Source: Candidatus Hydrogenedentota bacterium
GTDB lineage: Bacteria > Hydrogenedentota > Hydrogenedentia > Hydrogenedentales > CAITNO01
Direction: 5' to 3'
NCBI GenBank assembly: GCA_903893795.1
Contig: CAITNO010000152.1
Coordinates: 28,117-92,116 of the forward strand
DNA: 64,000 bases
Shown one piece after another: positions 53,181 through 62,437 of the stretch. The notes beneath the pieces were generated by a model, which saw only the letters and a list, made by a program, of their open reading frames with translations, did no database searches and was not told where the DNA came from. Position numbers and translations under genes: made by a program. Within the stretch, counting starts at the first letter, position 1; each line of letters opens with the position of its first letter.

Positions 53181-54515
53181 TCAGGCAAGCTGCCAGGGCC
53201 CGCGCATCGCGCGGGTCAGCAGGCGGTTGGCTTCCGAATCGTCCACAAATTCCTGCTGCTCCGGGTTCCACTTCAGGGACCGTTTGAGCCAGTAGGCAAT
53301 GGTTCCCAGATGGCAGAGGGTGGCTGAACTGTGACCGACCTCCACCGGGCAGATAGGCTCGCGCCGCGTCCGCACACAATCCAGGAAGTTCTTGCGGTGG
53401 TCGGGGCTGTCGTAGAGGTGGATTTCGTTCGGGCCGATGCGGTCGTACTTGAGGCGTTCCGGCTCGGTCACGAGGAACTCGCCGCGGTTCACCCCCACGC
53501 GTCCAGTGGTGCCCACCCACTCGGTGCCCGCGCCTGCTATTTTGCCGCCGCCGTGGTGCATGCGCACACCGTTGGCGTAAACAAAGGTCAGGCGCTTCAC
53601 CTCGGGATTGTCCGGCGACGGCGGGATGATTTCGACCGGCCCGGACCCGTCTATGCCCATGCCCCACTGGGCGATGTCGAAATGGTGGGCGCCCCAGTCG
53701 TCCATGCCGCCCTCGGCATAGGGTCTGTAGTTGCGCCACTGGGGCCACCCGTCAAAAGACTCGGGCGGCGCCAGCACGGACGAGTAGGGCCGCCAGGGAC
53801 AGGGGCCGAGCCACATGTCCCAGTCCAGCCCTTCCGGTGTCGGCTCGCCGGGCAGGTTGTCCTCCTCGGGCGGGCCGCCGATGTTCACGAAGACCTCTTT
53901 CAACGCGCCGATGCGCCCGTTTCGGACCAGTTCGCAGGCAAAGCGGAACGCATTGTCCGAGCGCTGCTGGCTGCCCACCTGGAGGATTCGGCCGTAGCGG
54001 CGCACCGCGGCGATGAGCGCCCTGCCCTCGTTGACGGTGCGCGTCATGGGCTTTTCGAGATAGACGTCCTTGCCGTTGCGCAGTGCCTCCAGCGCCGTCA
54101 GCACGTGCCAGTGGTTTGGTGTGGCGATCAGGACGAAGTCGATGTCGTTCCTTGCACAGAGCATGCGGAAATCGCCGTAGGTGTCGCAGGCCGAATAGCT
54201 GTTCTGGCCCGCGCGCTTCGCGTACATTTCGTTGGTCTGGGCGGCCGCCTTCTCGCGCCGCCCCTGCTCCACGTCGCAGATGGCCAGAATCTGGCACGAC
54301 TCGTCGCCCTGGTAGGCGCCCAGATGGCCCTTGGCCATTTTGCCCATGCCGATGAAGCCCATGGTGAGCCGGTTGCTCGGCGCTGTTGCGCCGTCCAAGC
54401 CCAGGGCACGGCCCGGAATGATATAGGGAAAGGCCACCGCGCCTGCCGCGGCGGAGACTGTGCGTTTAAGGAATTGCCGGCGGTTGAGCGTTCGGCCGTT
54501 TTGGTATCGGTCCAT
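53181..54515 (-). CDS. Gfo/Idh/MocA-family oxidoreductase, Tat-exported
   Basis: 444 aa from the ATG at 54515, with AGGAAGGATCGG upstream. The twin-arginine leader NRRQFLKRTVSAAAGAVAFPYIIPGRALG indicates folded export. The NAD(P)-binding Rossmann domain begins LTMGFIGMGKMAKGHLGAY, followed by VLIATPNHWHVLTALEALRNGKDVYLEKPMTRT (the EKP motif) and a C-terminal substrate domain (GGMDDWGAHHFDIAQWGMG, with the candidate catalytic D/H). The family dehydrogenates sugars or inositols; the exact substrate is unknown. Translation and transcription with the HEAT protein are coupled by a 12-base gap. Confidence 0.92.
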   Translation of the reverse strand: MDRYQNGRTLNRRQFLKRTVSAAAGAVAFPYIIPGRALGLDGATAPSNRLTMGFIGMGKMAKGHLGAYQGDESCQILAICDVEQGRREKAAAQTNEMYAKRAGQNSYSACDTYGDFRMLCARNDIDFVLIATPNHWHVLTALEALRNGKDVYLEKPMTRTVNEGRALIAAVRRYGRILQVGSQQRSDNAFRFACELVRNGRIGALKEVFVNIGGPPEEDNLPGEPTPEGLDWDMWLGPCPWRPYSSVLAPPESFDGWPQWRNYRPYAEGGMDDWGAHHFDIAQWGMGIDGSGPVEIIPPSPDNPEVKRLTFVYANGVRMHHGGGKIAGAGTEWVGTTGRVGVNRGEFLVTEPERLKYDRIGPNEIHLYDSPDHRKNFLDCVRTRREPICPVEVGHSSATLCHLGTIAYWLKRSLKWNPEQQEFVDDSEANRLLTRAMRGPWQLA

Positions 54516-54665
54516 GCGTCCGATCCTTCCTGTCAAAGGTGGAAATAAAGACGGAACAGGTGCCAGAAAAGGCCCGCACAGCATAATGCGCGGGGGCCGG
54601 GGATGCAAATGAATGGGACGAATGGAACCCATGGGATTAATGAGGTGGGGGGACGGAGCGGTGGC

Positions 54666-55142
54666 TTATGGATTGTCTGACACCGTTGTTTGCGGCAACG
54701 CCTCGGCGGGCATGCCGTTGATGGTGAGCGCGGTGCCATCCCAGACGCAAGCAAAGGGTTTGCCCAAGATGTTCAATTCGATACTGCCGCCGCTATAGCT
54801 GTACTTGGCTGTGATGCCTCCGGGCGCATAGGGTTCTGTCTGAGGCCCGCGCACATGTATCTGATGCGCATTGAGGAAACGCGCCTCAAAGTCCTTCGCC
54901 TTCCATGCGGTACCCACGAGCTTGCGGTGAACCGGGTCCGATGGCATTTCCGACTCCGGCGGCGCTGTGTACGCGGGCGGCGGCGCGGCAACCCGTTCCG
55001 ACGGCAACTCCGGCCCCTTCTCCTGCACCACCGGTGCAGGGGCGGCCGCATCTTTGGGCACAGCACATCCCGCAACGGCCAGGAAGGCCGCCGCAAAGTA
55101 TCCGCACAGCATGCAGTGCGCTCTTGTGGAAAGGAGTCTCAT
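54666..55142 (-). CDS. Small predicted lipoprotein
   Basis: 158 aa from the ATG at 55142; the ribosome site is weak, so the start is uncertain. The leader LCGYFAAAFLAVAGC has a lipobox (VAGC), so the mature protein should be a lipid-anchored outer-membrane or periplasmic protein. It continues with a Pro-rich linker and a compact C-terminal part (VGTAWKAKDFEARFLNAHQIHVRGPQTEPYAPGGITAKYSYSGGSIELNILGKP), which looks like a lipocalin-like beta barrel, though this is only a guess from strand pattern. Function is unknown. Repeat DNA lies upstream. Confidence 0.7.
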   Translation of the reverse strand: MRLLSTRAHCMLCGYFAAAFLAVAGCAVPKDAAAPAPVVQEKGPELPSERVAAPPPAYTAPPESEMPSDPVHRKLVGTAWKAKDFEARFLNAHQIHVRGPQTEPYAPGGITAKYSYSGGSIELNILGKPFACVWDGTALTINGMPAEALPQTTVSDNP

Positions 55143-55547
55143 CACGATGTCGCGGATTCTAACACGCCCGCTGGGCAATTCCAATTCCCCTCCGACTTCT
55201 TGATTGGGGCGTGCTTTTCCCGTCTTGGCTTGTTTACGCGTGCAGAAGATTGAGGCATCTCACGGGCCTTACAGCTCGGGATGGTCAGTGTCGCGCTTTC
55301 AGCGCTTTATACTGGTGACGGCCTTCGCGTACCCGGCCCTTACGGACCGGGCTAATAAATGCCGCGCTGGCAGCGCTCCGAACGCTGGCAGGACCTGTAC
55401 ACTTACCATGGCCAACCGGTTTCTTTACCTCAAATCTAAACGCTGGATTCTAGATTCGTTGGCTGCAACCAACGGCCGCACCAGGCAGCCATGGTATAGT
55501 TTTCCCCGGAAAGGGGATTGGGTGAGGACGCGCAAAGGATTGGAAAG
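55143..55547. other. Intergenic region with hairpin cluster between two lipoprotein genes
   Basis: About 405 bases, no gene recognised. At 55293-55376 there are three hairpins in 84 bases: GCGCT-ttc-AGCGC (55293-55305), CCCGG-ccttacgga-CCGGG (55332-55351, 5-bp stem) and GCGCT-ggc-AGCGC (55364-55376). They look like another palindromic repeat unit. The divergent lipoprotein genes must be transcribed from promoters in this interval. Confidence 0.6.
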
Positions 55548-56000
55548 ATGCGTTTGAGCGTCAGGCGATGCATGATGTGGATGCTGTTCTCATGGGTGAT
55601 TGTGTGCGTGCTGTCGGGCTGTTTCGGCCAACCTTTTCAGATTGAACTGCTGAACAAGGGCATCTTTCCCATCACGGAGGTGCTGGTGTACCCGGATGCC
55701 GGCCTGTGCGGAACGCCGGGTCCTCAGGCGCACATAAACCGCCTGCCCAACAATGCTTCGGGTTCAGCCATCGCCCTGCAACCCGAAGAGACTGCCATAC
55801 TTCCCCAAGTGTTCCGGCCGGACGTCTACCTCATCGCAGTCACTTTCTACGACACAAGAAGCCATGTTCTGAGGCAGGCCGTGTCCCCGTCAGCATATGA
55901 CCTGAGCTTTGTGAAAGGGGCTTATCCCGTCGTTGTAAGGGCAGCCATGGATGAGAACGGCATTCCTGATTTTGAGTTGGAATTCGTCACGAGATTCTGA
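55548..56000 (+). CDS. Small predicted lipoprotein, divergent from the previous one
   Basis: 150 aa from the ATG at 55548; AAAGGA lies nine bases upstream. A leader (MMWMLFSWVIVCVLSGC) ends in a lipobox Cys. The mature part carries a beta-rich stretch (FQIELLNKGIFPITEVLVYPDAGLCG, YLIAVTFYDTRSHVLRQAVSPSAYDLSFVKG) reminiscent of small immunoglobulin-like outer lipoproteins. Function is not recognised. Its 3' end faces the broken prepilin gene at 56047. Confidence 0.7.
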   Translation: MRLSVRRCMMWMLFSWVIVCVLSGCFGQPFQIELLNKGIFPITEVLVYPDAGLCGTPGPQAHINRLPNNASGSAIALQPEETAILPQVFRPDVYLIAVTFYDTRSHVLRQAVSPSAYDLSFVKGAYPVVVRAAMDENGIPDFELEFVTRF

Positions 56001-56046
56001 GCGCCGCCCATACTCTCCGCCCGTTCGAAAGGGGCCCGGTTCGGGG

Positions 56047-56400
56047 TCAGTTTCCCGAGGAGAGCCCCCCGACAATCACCGCGATCGCCGGCGTCACGGG
56101 CGGTGTCGCGCTTTGGCTGTTGACGTAGCTGATAAAGTCCACATGGCCGTCCATGTAGAGGACATTGCAGCCGCCGGGGATGTGGTTGAACTTGTGCGCC
56201 GCTTTGCCCGTTCCCAGTTCGTCCATCATGATGAAAAGTCCACTCTGGCCCCGGGCGCTTGCGCCCGCATTGTTGATGTCGGTGATGAAGAACCGCTCTA
56301 TACCTTCGCGCACGCGGTAAACAATGTTGCCTCCCCCGTTTCCGGCGCCTGTCCCGTACTCCTGATCCCCAATGTCGCGGTCCTCGTCGGCGATGCGCAT
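56047..56400 (-). pseudogene. C-terminal part of an interrupted prepilin-like gene
   Basis: Same frame as 56404-57033, separated from it by one in-frame TAA (56404-56406). It encodes the family's C-terminal block: GNIVYRVREGIERFFITDINNAG, then FNHIPGGCNVLYMDGHVDF, as at 44347-45354. No ribosome site precedes its first ATG (56400), so it would only be expressed by readthrough. It is most simply a nonsense mutation in an otherwise intact gene. Confidence 0.7.
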
Positions 56401-56403
56401 CAG

Positions 56404-57033
56404 TTACAAGCCGTTGTGCTGCAAGTACGCCTGCATCGTGGTCAGATTAAACGCGTCGTTCAGTGTGGCAGCCAGTTGGACGGGCACATCATATCCGGTC
56501 GGCACAGTGCCGCCGAGGACATTTATCAACGAGGTGATCATCGGATAGGTTTCAATGGGAACGAATCCCTGGTCAATCTTGTCGAAGGCCCATCCGAGGT
56601 AACAGTAGCTTGCGTCGATGTCCTTGGGCCGCGTAATTGGATTTCCGACCGTTCCATCCGAGTTCACCATCACCGACCCCGGCTTGTCCTCGTCCGAGGG
56701 ACAGAACATGATGTTCATGTCTGTCATGTATTCCGGGTATATGGCCGATGTTTGCGGGCCGATGGCCAGCGCCTCGATGGGGGAGGGGTACTTTACTCCG
56801 TTCCATTTGTAGAAGCGCCCCACCTGCAAATGGGGGTAGCGCTGTCCGGTCGATTCGCCGGCGTACATTTTGAATACCAGTCCCCACTGTTTCAGGTTAT
56901 TCTGGCAGCTTGACCGCCGCGCCGCCTCACGCGCCCGGGCCAGCGCAGGCAGCAATATCGCCGCGAGAATACCGATGATGGCAATGACCACCAACAGTTC
57001 AATCAACGTAAACCCGCGCCTGATCTGCATCAC
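56404..57033 (-). CDS. Prepilin-type N-terminal cleavage/methylation protein, truncated by in-frame stop
   Basis: 209 aa as read. The pilin leader RRGFTLIELLVVIAIIGILAAILLPALARA and the following helix (RAREAARRSSCQNNLKQWGLVFKMY) are nearly identical to those of the gene at 44347. The middle part has the family's variable region (GVKYPSPIEALAIGPQTSAIYPEYMTDMNIMFCPSDEDKP). The frame stops at TAA (56404), whereas the paralogue continues for about 120 residues. The continuation lies immediately downstream in the same frame (56047-56400). The start codon follows GAGGGAATTGGGTG. If read to the end the full protein would be 328 aa. The truncated form lacks the C-terminal block. Confidence 0.8.
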   Translation of the reverse strand: MMQIRRGFTLIELLVVIAIIGILAAILLPALARAREAARRSSCQNNLKQWGLVFKMYAGESTGQRYPHLQVGRFYKWNGVKYPSPIEALAIGPQTSAIYPEYMTDMNIMFCPSDEDKPGSVMVNSDGTVGNPITRPKDIDASYCYLGWAFDKIDQGFVPIETYPMITSLINVLGGTVPTGYDVPVQLAATLNDAFNLTTMQAYLQHNGL

Positions 57034-57395
57034 CCAATTCCCTCACGTAAAAGTATTGTCTACTGGGATCATCCCTGAAAGGAATGGAATTTCTGGCATT
57101 TTATACTTTTGTTCGAGTTCGTTACCACCATATACATGCGCATTCTCGGTCTGGTACCGTGCGGAGCATTTCCCACAGGCTATGCCCGGCATAGGGGGAG
57201 GCCAGCAACTTGGGCGAAATGAGTGTCGGGGGAAGGCCGGAATGTCAACCTCAACAACGACATTCACGGGAACAGTCTTGACGCAAGAAGGACGGCCCGC
57301 ACAACATCAACCCGAAGACCACCTACGTTGTGGACGAAGCTCCGCAGGGCAAACCGTCGAATTCGGCTGCCGCGCCTCACCCCGCACTGGCGTGC
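57034..57395. other. Intergenic region with a possible gene remnant
   Basis: No intact gene. In plus-strand frame around 57300-57390 a peptide NPKTTYVVDEAPQGKPSNSA reads like real protein, but its upstream part is out of frame. This suggests a decayed reading frame. The first 100 bases form the leader of the prepilin gene. No terminator or promoter stands out. Confidence 0.4.
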
Positions 57396-57986
57396 CTATA
57401 TCTCCGGGTAGTACTTTTCCAGGCACTCGGCGCACAGACCGTGGCTGAACTGGACGCCGGCGTGTTTCTCGACGTATCGCTCCAGTTTGAGCCAGGACTC
57501 CTGGTCATCGCGGATTTTGCGGCAATGCATGCAGATTGGAAGGATGCCCTGCAGCGTCTTGATGTGGGCCAGCGCCGTCTCAAGTTCGCGCACCTGGCTC
57601 TCCAGCGCCTCCCGCAGTTCGACAATGCGCTGTCCCACCTGAACACGCGCGCGAAGCTCCGCGGTGTCGAATGGTTTTGTGACGTAGTCATCCGCGCCGC
57701 CGCTGAGGCCGGCGACAATATCCTCCTTCCGGTCCAACGCGGTGAGCAGAATTACATAGACGGGGTTCTTGGCTTCCGTCCCGCGAAGCTTCCCGCAAAT
57801 CTGGATGCCGTCCATTCCAGGCATCATCCAGTCCAGAATCGCAAGCGGGGGGCGACCTTGCGCCTGCAACAGGGTCCAAGCCTCGTCTCCGTTGGAGGCT
57901 GACATCACGTCATGGCCCCAACTGCGAAGCGCCGCCTCAAGCATCAGGCGGGAGGTCTTGTCATCCTCGGCAATCAAAATCTTCAT
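57396..57986 (-). CDS. Response regulator with cysteine-rich C-terminal motif
   Basis: 196 aa from the ATG at 57986; GAGGAAACG lies just upstream. Residues 1-125 are a receiver domain (AEDD at 7-9, phospho-acceptor D52, T83/K104-type conserved positions). A short coiled coil (130-147) leads to a C-terminal segment with ILPICMHCRKIRDD and SHGLCAECLEKYYP, giving CxxC pairs C152/C155 and C185/C188. The same segment is often found after PAS or GAF domains as a zinc-ribbon-like motif. There is no DNA-binding or enzymatic output domain. The hybrid kinase gene ends 18 bases into its upstream region, on the same strand, so it is part of the signalling operon. Confidence 0.9.
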   Translation of the reverse strand: MKILIAEDDKTSRLMLEAALRSWGHDVMSASNGDEAWTLLQAQGRPPLAILDWMMPGMDGIQICGKLRGTEAKNPVYVILLTALDRKEDIVAGLSGGADDYVTKPFDTAELRARVQVGQRIVELREALESQVRELETALAHIKTLQGILPICMHCRKIRDDQESWLKLERYVEKHAGVQFSHGLCAECLEKYYPEI

Positions 57987-58003
57987 GGGCGTTTCCTCGT
58001 TTT

Positions 58004-61000
58004 TCAGCAAGCCGCTTCGTTGACGAGAACCCTGAACTTCTCATACTCCGCACGAATTTCGGGAAGCAGCCGGATGGCGCGGTTTAACTCGTTCTGCTGC
58101 CCGGACGCCTCAATTTGGGATGCTATCCGCTGGACGGCCAAGGCGCCGACATTGCCCGATGCGCCCTTGAGAGAATGCGCTTGGCGGCGCAGGGCTTCGG
58201 CGTCATTGTTCATCAGGGCCTTGTCCAACAGCTCCATCTGGTCGAGAGCATCCTCCAGGAAGACGCCGAGAATTTCGTTCAGAATTGCTTCATCACCGCC
58301 CACGCGCGCCAGGGCGCTCTTTTTGTCGAATGAAGAGCTGTCCGACGCGCTGGTCCGCGCCTTGCCGGCCGGGCGGAGTTGGTCCTTTCGGCCCAGTTGT
58401 CTTCCGAGGGCTTCCGCGAGTTCCTGTGGGTTGACAGGTTTGGAGACATAGTCGTTCATGCCCGCCTCCAGGCACCTCTCTTGGTCCCCTTTCATGGCGT
58501 GGGCGGTCATGGCAACAATCGGAACATCGTGGTCAAGCACGGAAGTGCTCGCGTCCCGGATATGTCTTGTCGCCTCAAAGCCGTCCATTTCCGGCATCTG
58601 AACATCCATGAGAACGACATCGTACGGGACCGTCGCCAGCGCCGTGACTGCCTCCAGTCCGTTGGCGACGGCATCGGCGTGGTAGCCCAGTTTTTCAAGA
58701 ATCCGAAGGGCCACCAACTGATTGGTCGTGTTGTCTTCGGCAAGCAGAATGCGGATTTTGTGTTTGCGGTCCTCCGCAACGCTGTATTGGGTGACAACGG
58801 ACCGGCGGTGGGCGTCCTGTTGCGTCGTCTGGCGCCCCAATACCTCCGCCAGGCAATCGTAAAGCCGCGACTGTTTCACCGGCTTGGTCAGATATCCCGC
58901 AAAGCCGATTTCCTGGAGGCGTGCCGCATCGCCGCGGTTTCCGACCGATGTCAGCATCACCAGGAGCGTTTGCCGCAGGGCCGGGTCTTCGGTGATTCGC
59001 CGGCCCAAAGTCTCGCCGTCCATGCCGGGCATCTGCATGTCCAAAATGGCAATGACAAAGGGGTCTTTCGCCGCCGCCGCGTCCCGAAGCATCGCAAGCG
59101 CCGTCATCGCATCGGGCGCCTCGTCAAAGCGGCAGCGCCAAGACCGAAGCTGCTCTTTGAGGACGAACCTGTTGGTCGCATTGTCGTCCACCACAAGAAT
59201 GCGGATGTCTGTGATCATCACGGGCATGTCAACGGGGAGCACCGCTGCGGGAGGCTGCCTGTGGCATCTGGCCGTGAACCAGAACGTCGAGCCTTTCCCC
59301 GGAGCGCTCTCCACACCGATCCCGCCCCCCATCCGCTCGGCAAGCTGTTTCGAGATGGCCAAGCCAAGCCCTGTCCCCCCGTAACGGCGGGAAACCGAGG
59401 AGTCAGCCTGGGTGAATGCCTCAAAGAGGCTGTCCACGATTTCCTTGGGAATGCCGATTCCGGTGTCGGAGACCGCAAAGCGCAACAGAACTTCGTCCCC
59501 CGCCTCCTCCGCCAAGGCCACATGCACGACGACCTCGCCTTCGGAGGTGAACTTGACCGCATTGCCGACGAGGTTGGTGAGAATCTGCCGAAGACGGCCC
59601 GGGTCTCCCCGAAGCAGTGACGGGGTTTCAGGTGCGTAAACGCAGGAATATTCAAGCCCTTTTTCCTGCGCCCTGACGGCCAGAATATCGTTCATGTCGT
59701 CGAGTATCGCGCGCAGGTCGAAATCAAGCGTTTCGATGTCCAGTTTGCCCGCTTCGACTTTGGAGAAATCGAGGATGTCGTTGATCACTGCCATCAGGGC
59801 CTGGGCGCTGCTCTCAACCGTTTCCGCGTATTGACGCTGTTCAGCGGTCAGTTCAGTGTCCAGCAACAGGCCGGTCATGCCGATGACCCCGTTCATCGGG
59901 GTTCGGATTTCATGGCTCATGTTGGCAAGGAACATGGCCTTGATGCGCGTTGCCGCCTCTGCGGCCTCCTTGGCCTCGCGCAGCGCCTTCTCGGCCTGCT
60001 TGCGCTCCGAAATGTCCACAAAGCACCCTAAGACACAATCCCTGCCCGACAGTTTCACACGGGTGGCGGTCTTTAGAATCGGGATTTGTGAGCCGTCGGC
60101 CCTCAGCAGGATACGCTCCGCATTGTCCACGGGTTGCCCGAGGTCGGTGATGGGGCACCGGCCAACTTCCGCGGGACAGATGAAGTTGTGGCAAACATGC
60201 CCGTTAATCCGTTCTCTTGGAAGGCCGATCATTTCGGCGGCACTGGGGTTGCATTCAACAATCATGTGGGTCTTTTCATCCACTATGACAATACCAGTCT
60301 GAATTGACTCCAGGATTGTGCGGACGCGCCCCTCGCTTTCCCGCAATTCGTCCTCTATCCTCTTGCGTTCTGTGATGTCGCGCACGATGCCCACGCCGTG
60401 CCATTCCCCCTTGACCTTCACGCCGGACAGGGAAACTTCTGCGGGAAACTCGGTCCTGTCCCTTCGGAGAGCCGAAAGTTCCAGCGTCCTTCCCACCGCA
60501 CCACCTTCGCCCGTCTGCATAAAATGGCCGAATGCCTGTTCCTGGGCTGCATGGTATCTCTGCGGCGCGATAAGCGCATGCAGATTTTTGCCGAGCGCCT
60601 CCTCCTCGGACCAGCCAAAAAGCCTGCCCGATGCGCTGTTCCAGAAGGAAATGTCACCCTTCGGCCCAATCATGATGACGGCATCCTGGGCAGAGGATGC
60701 TATAGCCCGTAACATGGCCTCGTTTTCTCGAAGAGCGTCGGCGATGCGCCGGCGCTCGGTGATATCCTGCGAAAATCCGATGACCCCGATGACTTCCCCC
60801 TGACCGTTCCTGTGGGGGATTTTATCCGTCCGCACCCAGCGCAGCCCGTCATGCGTCTGGATCTGTTCGACAAAGCCCAGTTTGGCTTCCCCTGAATTGA
60901 TTATCTGCAGGTCATCCTGCCCGTAGGTTTCCTCGATACCCGGAAAGATTTCGAGGGCTGAGTGACCTTCAATTTGTTCCTTGCGCAGGCCCGTAATCTC

Positions 61001-62437
61001 TATCATCGCCCTGTTAACCCGGACGAAGCGGTTTTCCTTATCCTTGTAGAAGATGAGAAATGGGGATTCGTCCAAAATGGTTTGCAGTTCCGCACGCTGG
61101 CTGGCCAACACGGCCTGGGCGCGAACACGTTCGGTGATGTCCCGCACCGAAGCCTGAAGCACCCTCCTTCCACCAATTTCCATCGCATTCAACAGCACTT
61201 CGGCGGCAAACTCCCCGCCGCCAACGCGCCGGTGCATCCATTCAAAGCGGCAACTACCCTCTTCGATGGCGGTTGCCATCCGCTGGTTGGCCAGCGTCAT
61301 CGAATCTGCGCCGCAAGGCTGCACGGGCGGCGAGAGATCAGCCGGATGCTTCGAGCAGAAGTCGGTGCGGCTCGCGCATCCAAAAACCCGCAGGGTGGCG
61401 TCGTTGCAGTCGAAGAATCCTTTCTCGTCGAGCAGCATGACAGCGTCTGGCGTTGATTCGTACAGCGCGCGGTACTTGCGCTCGCTGTCTTGCATTTCGG
61501 CTTCAGCCCGCAGGCGTTCGCCATTCATTCGGTTCAAAGCCCCGGCCGTCCACCAGAACATTCCCCCGAACAGCACCATGAAAGTGACCATTATCAAGGC
61601 CACACCCAGCGCGCTCTCGAAATAGGCGTTCTTCTCCCCCCAAACGCGCAACCACCCCAGGGCAATGGGGACGCACAGGACGAACGGAAGCATGCGACGA
61701 AGCAGCCAGGCGCCCAGCGTGTCACCGGCAACGCCCAGCATGGGACCGGATGCCGGATGCCGCAGGAGCACCCCCAGGCTCAGGAGAATGCAGGATGCCG
61801 CCGCGGGAACGGACATTTGTGTGTAGTGACCGATGCCCAAGTGCCTGCTGGCTCCGTACAGGTAAGCCATGAGGGGCAGCAGCCCCAGCAGTCCTGTCAT
61901 CACCGCCAGCCATTGGGAGGCCGAGACGGCGCGGCGGAAAGGGTGCAGGCACAGCGCCAAGCCGAGCATGAAGGAATTGAGCGCTGCGGTGGGCGCCATG
62001 CGCCCGAAAGACAATTCGGGCACGGCATCGCCGGGTCTGCGGTAGAGCAGCCGGTCAATGCCAAGGTCCACGCCGAACACATACTGGCAAAGGTTGAGCC
62101 CCCCCCAAAGCAGTGTTGCCGCCGCGAAAGCCTGCGACAGCCACTGTGCCCATCGGGTCTGCATTGGGAATCCCGACAGCGCCAACGAGAGACCCGCCAG
62201 CACCAGACCCAGGGCAGTGTTGGGTTTCAATATGTTGCTGACAGCCACCGGCAACAGGGCGCTGCTCAGTCTCGGGACTTCCAGCCACCAGCCTGCCAGC
62301 GCAATGCTTCCTGTGACAATGGCAAGCACCCCGGCGATTGTTGCCGCCTGTTCCGCCAGGCGAAGCCTTCCGAGGCGGTCAGCCGCGTGCCCGTCCGACG
62401 CTTTAGCGGTTGAATGTTGCAGTTTCACAGAGTGCAC
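58004..62437 (-). CDS. Hybrid sensor histidine kinase with multiple PAS, two receivers and an Hpt domain
   Basis: 1477 aa with a GTG start at 62437, overlapping the upstream GGDEF gene stop by 13 bases. The N terminus has about eight membrane segments (30-290). Four PAS-like domains follow (about 305-810, such as KYRALYESTPDAVMLLDEKG, ILDESPFLIFYKDKENR and AMLRAIASSAQDAVIMIGPKG), then HisKA with H842 in FLANMSHEIRTPMNG. The ATPase domain has N and G boxes near 930-1050, and two receivers have acceptors D1133 and D1278. Hpt H1421 lies in LRRQAHSLKGASG. It should phosphorelay H-D-H-D to the neighbouring response regulators. The ligand is unknown. Confidence 0.94.
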   Translation of the reverse strand: MHSVKLQHSTAKASDGHAADRLGRLRLAEQAATIAGVLAIVTGSIALAGWWLEVPRLSSALLPVAVSNILKPNTALGLVLAGLSLALSGFPMQTRWAQWLSQAFAAATLLWGGLNLCQYVFGVDLGIDRLLYRRPGDAVPELSFGRMAPTAALNSFMLGLALCLHPFRRAVSASQWLAVMTGLLGLLPLMAYLYGASRHLGIGHYTQMSVPAAASCILLSLGVLLRHPASGPMLGVAGDTLGAWLLRRMLPFVLCVPIALGWLRVWGEKNAYFESALGVALIMVTFMVLFGGMFWWTAGALNRMNGERLRAEAEMQDSERKYRALYESTPDAVMLLDEKGFFDCNDATLRVFGCASRTDFCSKHPADLSPPVQPCGADSMTLANQRMATAIEEGSCRFEWMHRRVGGGEFAAEVLLNAMEIGGRRVLQASVRDITERVRAQAVLASQRAELQTILDESPFLIFYKDKENRFVRVNRAMIEITGLRKEQIEGHSALEIFPGIEETYGQDDLQIINSGEAKLGFVEQIQTHDGLRWVRTDKIPHRNGQGEVIGVIGFSQDITERRRIADALRENEAMLRAIASSAQDAVIMIGPKGDISFWNSASGRLFGWSEEEALGKNLHALIAPQRYHAAQEQAFGHFMQTGEGGAVGRTLELSALRRDRTEFPAEVSLSGVKVKGEWHGVGIVRDITERKRIEDELRESEGRVRTILESIQTGIVIVDEKTHMIVECNPSAAEMIGLPRERINGHVCHNFICPAEVGRCPITDLGQPVDNAERILLRADGSQIPILKTATRVKLSGRDCVLGCFVDISERKQAEKALREAKEAAEAATRIKAMFLANMSHEIRTPMNGVIGMTGLLLDTELTAEQRQYAETVESSAQALMAVINDILDFSKVEAGKLDIETLDFDLRAILDDMNDILAVRAQEKGLEYSCVYAPETPSLLRGDPGRLRQILTNLVGNAVKFTSEGEVVVHVALAEEAGDEVLLRFAVSDTGIGIPKEIVDSLFEAFTQADSSVSRRYGGTGLGLAISKQLAERMGGGIGVESAPGKGSTFWFTARCHRQPPAAVLPVDMPVMITDIRILVVDDNATNRFVLKEQLRSWRCRFDEAPDAMTALAMLRDAAAAKDPFVIAILDMQMPGMDGETLGRRITEDPALRQTLLVMLTSVGNRGDAARLQEIGFAGYLTKPVKQSRLYDCLAEVLGRQTTQQDAHRRSVVTQYSVAEDRKHKIRILLAEDNTTNQLVALRILEKLGYHADAVANGLEAVTALATVPYDVVLMDVQMPEMDGFEATRHIRDASTSVLDHDVPIVAMTAHAMKGDQERCLEAGMNDYVSKPVNPQELAEALGRQLGRKDQLRPAGKARTSASDSSSFDKKSALARVGGDEAILNEILGVFLEDALDQMELLDKALMNNDAEALRRQAHSLKGASGNVGALAVQRIASQIEASGQQNELNRAIRLLPEIRAEYEKFRVLVNEAAC

